Positions 12,099 through 13,753 of a DNA stretch of 13,753 nt are shown here, one piece after another (position 1 is the stretch's first letter; each line of letters opens with the position of its first letter). The stretch is from JAPLST01 sp964397565 (GTDB lineage Bacteria; Auribacterota; UBA3054; JAPLST01): assembly GCA_964397565.1 (NCBI GenBank), contig CAYNJC010000063.1, forward strand, positions 1 through 13,753, in the 5' to 3' direction. A program made the translations under genes and the position numbers. The notes under the pieces are model-generated. The model worked only from the letters and a program-made list of their open reading frames with translations, made no database searches and was not told where the DNA came from.

Positions 12099-13487
12099 TC
12101 ACTGACCTGTGGGGAGGGACAAGCGGCAACTGATGTTGAAGTCGGCGTAGCTCGGGAGGATATCGTAGCGACGCGCAGACCGGCAGTTCCTGGCGTCGTG
12201 GTACCAGCCGCCTCCGCGGATCACACGGAATTTGCCCAATGCAGCGCCGACGGGGTCGGTTGCATCGCCCACGTATGCTCCGTACCAGTCGAGGCACCAT
12301 TCCCACACGTTTCCGTGCATGTCGTACAAGCCCCATTGGTTCACCAAATAGGTTCCGCTTGCCGCAGTACCCCCGTTCACTACATCACTTGTGTAATTGC
12401 TCCCGCCATTGTACCAGTAGCGCCCAAGAATGTCCATGTTCGGGTCTTGCCCGATATTCTGCAAGTTTGTGTCGTTGTTGAGTGCATTGGTTGTGGTCGC
12501 ACGGCAGGCATACTCCCATTGCGCCTCAGTCGGCAGATCGAACGCAAGCCCCGTCTTGTTTTGCAGTATAGCCATGAAGGTCATACCGACCGGCGTCCCG
12601 TTCGGCCATGTGCCCGGCCATGTTCCACCGCGCATTGTATTCCATGACACTGATTCAACCGGCCGATTCGGCGCATGAGCGCCTTGCTTAAAATAACTAG
12701 GATTCGCGCCCATCACATTCGAGTATTGCGCCTGGGTGATTTCATAAATGCCCATGTAGAACGCCTTGGTCAGTGAGACATTGTGCTGCGTTTCATTGGA
12801 ATACCTGCCCAACTCATTTGTGGGCGAGCCCATTACGAAACTGTCCGCCGTTATCCTACGCAAGACAATTTTACTGGTCTTGTGCTCGTCATTAAGCGGC
12901 GGTGCGGGGGCTTGATAACTGACCGGGTAATTCGACGAATTCGGCCCGCCGGATACGTCAATGATGCAATAATCCCCTGTGGTCCTATAGCGCTGGTCGA
13001 GGTAAATGGTAACAGGTCTTATCATAGTTGCCTCTTCGATCTTACCGACAAGCGGCTTTGCCTTGAGAGATACGGCAAGCGAGGCTCTGAGAATACCGTT
13101 CTGAAACTTGGCTTGAATTGTGCGCTTGGCCAGTTTTTTGTTCAGCTTTGCCGATATGTCTTGTGTGAATATCAGATTCGTATGCACGGGGACTTGTTTA
13201 ACTATGGTTGGAACACGCATGATTTTGGCAGACTTTTCAACACCTCTGCCATTCAAGTATGGAATGACCAGTTGCCAGATACAAATGACTCGCTTGGAAG
13301 GCGGCACGGCGGCTTCGATAGTCACATGCGCAGTCTGGCCATAGACACAACAGTTCTGAGCAACGGGGCCCCCGGTCGAGCTGAGGAATGCGTTGCTGAT
13401 CGCGGTCACGCCAAACAAGGAAGTGCATGCCAAGCAGACCAGACCCGCCAGCACTATTTTTAGAAAATGAATTCGTGTTGTTATCAT
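12099..13487 (-). CDS. Secreted FGE/SUMF1-like (formylglycine-generating-enzyme fold) protein
   Basis: A 462-residue exported protein. A signal peptide or anchor covers residues ~1-27. Residues ~28-200 form a region I do not recognise. Residues ~205-458 are an FGE-sulfatase domain: FVMGSPTNELGRYSNETQHNVSL, YMGIYEITQAQY, PVESVSWN, FDLPTEAQWEYACRA, WGLYDMHGNVWEW, RVIRGGGWYHDARNCRSARR. True FGEs oxidise a sulfatase cysteine to formylglycine using two cysteines about five residues apart near the C-terminus; only one Cys (Cys435, in NCRSARR) is visible there and it aligns best with a structural position, so a ligand-binding or other role is more likely than FGE catalysis. No sulfatase gene is in the window. 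GGAG sits about 7 nt before the ATG at 13487. Confidence 0.85.
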   Translation of the reverse strand: MITTRIHFLKIVLAGLVCLACTSLFGVTAISNAFLSSTGGPVAQNCCVYGQTAHVTIEAAVPPSKRVICIWQLVIPYLNGRGVEKSAKIMRVPTIVKQVPVHTNLIFTQDISAKLNKKLAKRTIQAKFQNGILRASLAVSLKAKPLVGKIEEATMIRPVTIYLDQRYRTTGDYCIIDVSGGPNSSNYPVSYQAPAPPLNDEHKTSKIVLRRITADSFVMGSPTNELGRYSNETQHNVSLTKAFYMGIYEITQAQYSNVMGANPSYFKQGAHAPNRPVESVSWNTMRGGTWPGTWPNGTPVGMTFMAILQNKTGLAFDLPTEAQWEYACRATTTNALNNDTNLQNIGQDPNMDILGRYWYNGGSNYTSDVVNGGTAASGTYLVNQWGLYDMHGNVWEWCLDWYGAYVGDATDPVGAALGKFRVIRGGGWYHDARNCRSARRYDILPSYADFNISCRLSLPTGQ

Positions 13488-13523
13488 ACATGCTCTCCTG
13501 GCAAACGGTTACAAGTGAGACGA

Positions 13524-13579
13524 GCTACCCAGTACGTTAGTTTCTTCGTCAGTTTCTTCTGCTGGGCGGGCTGGGTAGC
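13524..13579. other. Inverted repeat upstream of the FGE-like gene
   Basis: GCTACCCAG (13524-13532) and CTGGGTAGC (13571-13579) are exact 9-bp complements separated by 38 nt. The pair lies 37-92 nt upstream of the start at 13487, in the region expected to hold its promoter or 5' leader. The intervening loop contains two copies of AGTTTCTTC. It may be a leader stem-loop or a regulatory site; I could not identify a convincing promoter. Confidence 0.4.
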
Positions 13580-13649
13580 CGCCTTACTGCAATTTGCGCC
13601 GATCACTTCCACATCTGCCAAAGCGAGAGCAAAAGCCATACTGATGCAC

Positions 13650-13668
13650 TCCCGCCAGCGGCGTGGAT
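13650..13668 (-). repeat. Dispersed GC-rich repeat, partial copy 3 (inverted)
   Basis: These 19 nt are the exact reverse complement of 7044-7062 (reading ATCCACGCCGCTGGCGGGA on the minus strand) and differ by one base from 43-61. Only the tandem-unit part is present; the 22-nt block of the other copies is absent. Confidence 0.7.
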
Positions 13669-13753
13669 AAGCAAACGGTAGGATTCAGCGTTCGGCATGT
13701 GTATCGCCACCGGTTTCCCGTACACAGTTTTGCGTTAACTAAGCTGCAGCCAT

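Overview
The window looks like a chromosomal accessory region of a GC-rich Gram-negative bacterium. The gene content includes TolB, an MlaD/MCE protein, a very large secreted beta-helix/fibronectin-type protein with a choice-of-anchor-Q-like segment, and a formylglycine-generating-enzyme-like protein. This mix is reminiscent of the Planctomycetes-Verrucomicrobia-Chlamydiae group (Kiritimatiellota, Verrucomicrobia or Lentisphaerae). That placement is an inference from gene content; no rRNA or tRNA gene is visible to confirm it.

Layout, left half, all on the + strand. Positions 1-324 are non-coding and hold a dispersed GC-rich repeat, a probable promoter and a 5' leader hairpin. Then come a 1159-residue secreted beta-helix/FnIII protein (325-3804), a spacer with a REP-like palindromic element, tolB with a textbook sigma70 promoter (4054-5337), and a two-gene unit of a PfkB-family sugar kinase and a DJ-1/YajL-like protein (5421-6919). 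A second copy of the dispersed repeat follows at about 7029-7085.

Layout, right half, all on the - strand; reading in the direction of transcription means going from high to low coordinates. A secreted FGE/SUMF1-like protein (13487-12099) comes first. Next is a complete insertion sequence of the ISKra4 type (10150-11835), with 23-bp imperfect terminal inverted repeats, a perfect 8-bp target duplication and two reading frames joined by an A8 slippery run. Its internal promoter matches the sigma70 consensus exactly and abuts a 24-bp perfect palindrome. Below it lies a RelE/ParE-type toxin-antitoxin pair (10023-9581), whose promoter -35 box is only 7 bp from the IS target duplication. Three envelope-type genes follow: a membrane-anchored PD40 propeller-like protein, a membrane-anchored protein of five ~43-residue helical repeats, and a small solo MCE/MlaD-domain protein.

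How the genes work together: most of the encoded proteins are predicted to be exported or membrane-anchored, so the region is mainly cell-envelope and surface functions. The IS and the toxin-antitoxin pair mark the place where mobile DNA has entered. No CRISPR array, phage gene, recognisable defence system beyond the toxin-antitoxin pair, or biosynthetic cluster was seen. The most informative new observations concern the structure and regulation of the IS, the dispersed and heptanucleotide repeats, and the unrecognised domains of the large secreted proteins.
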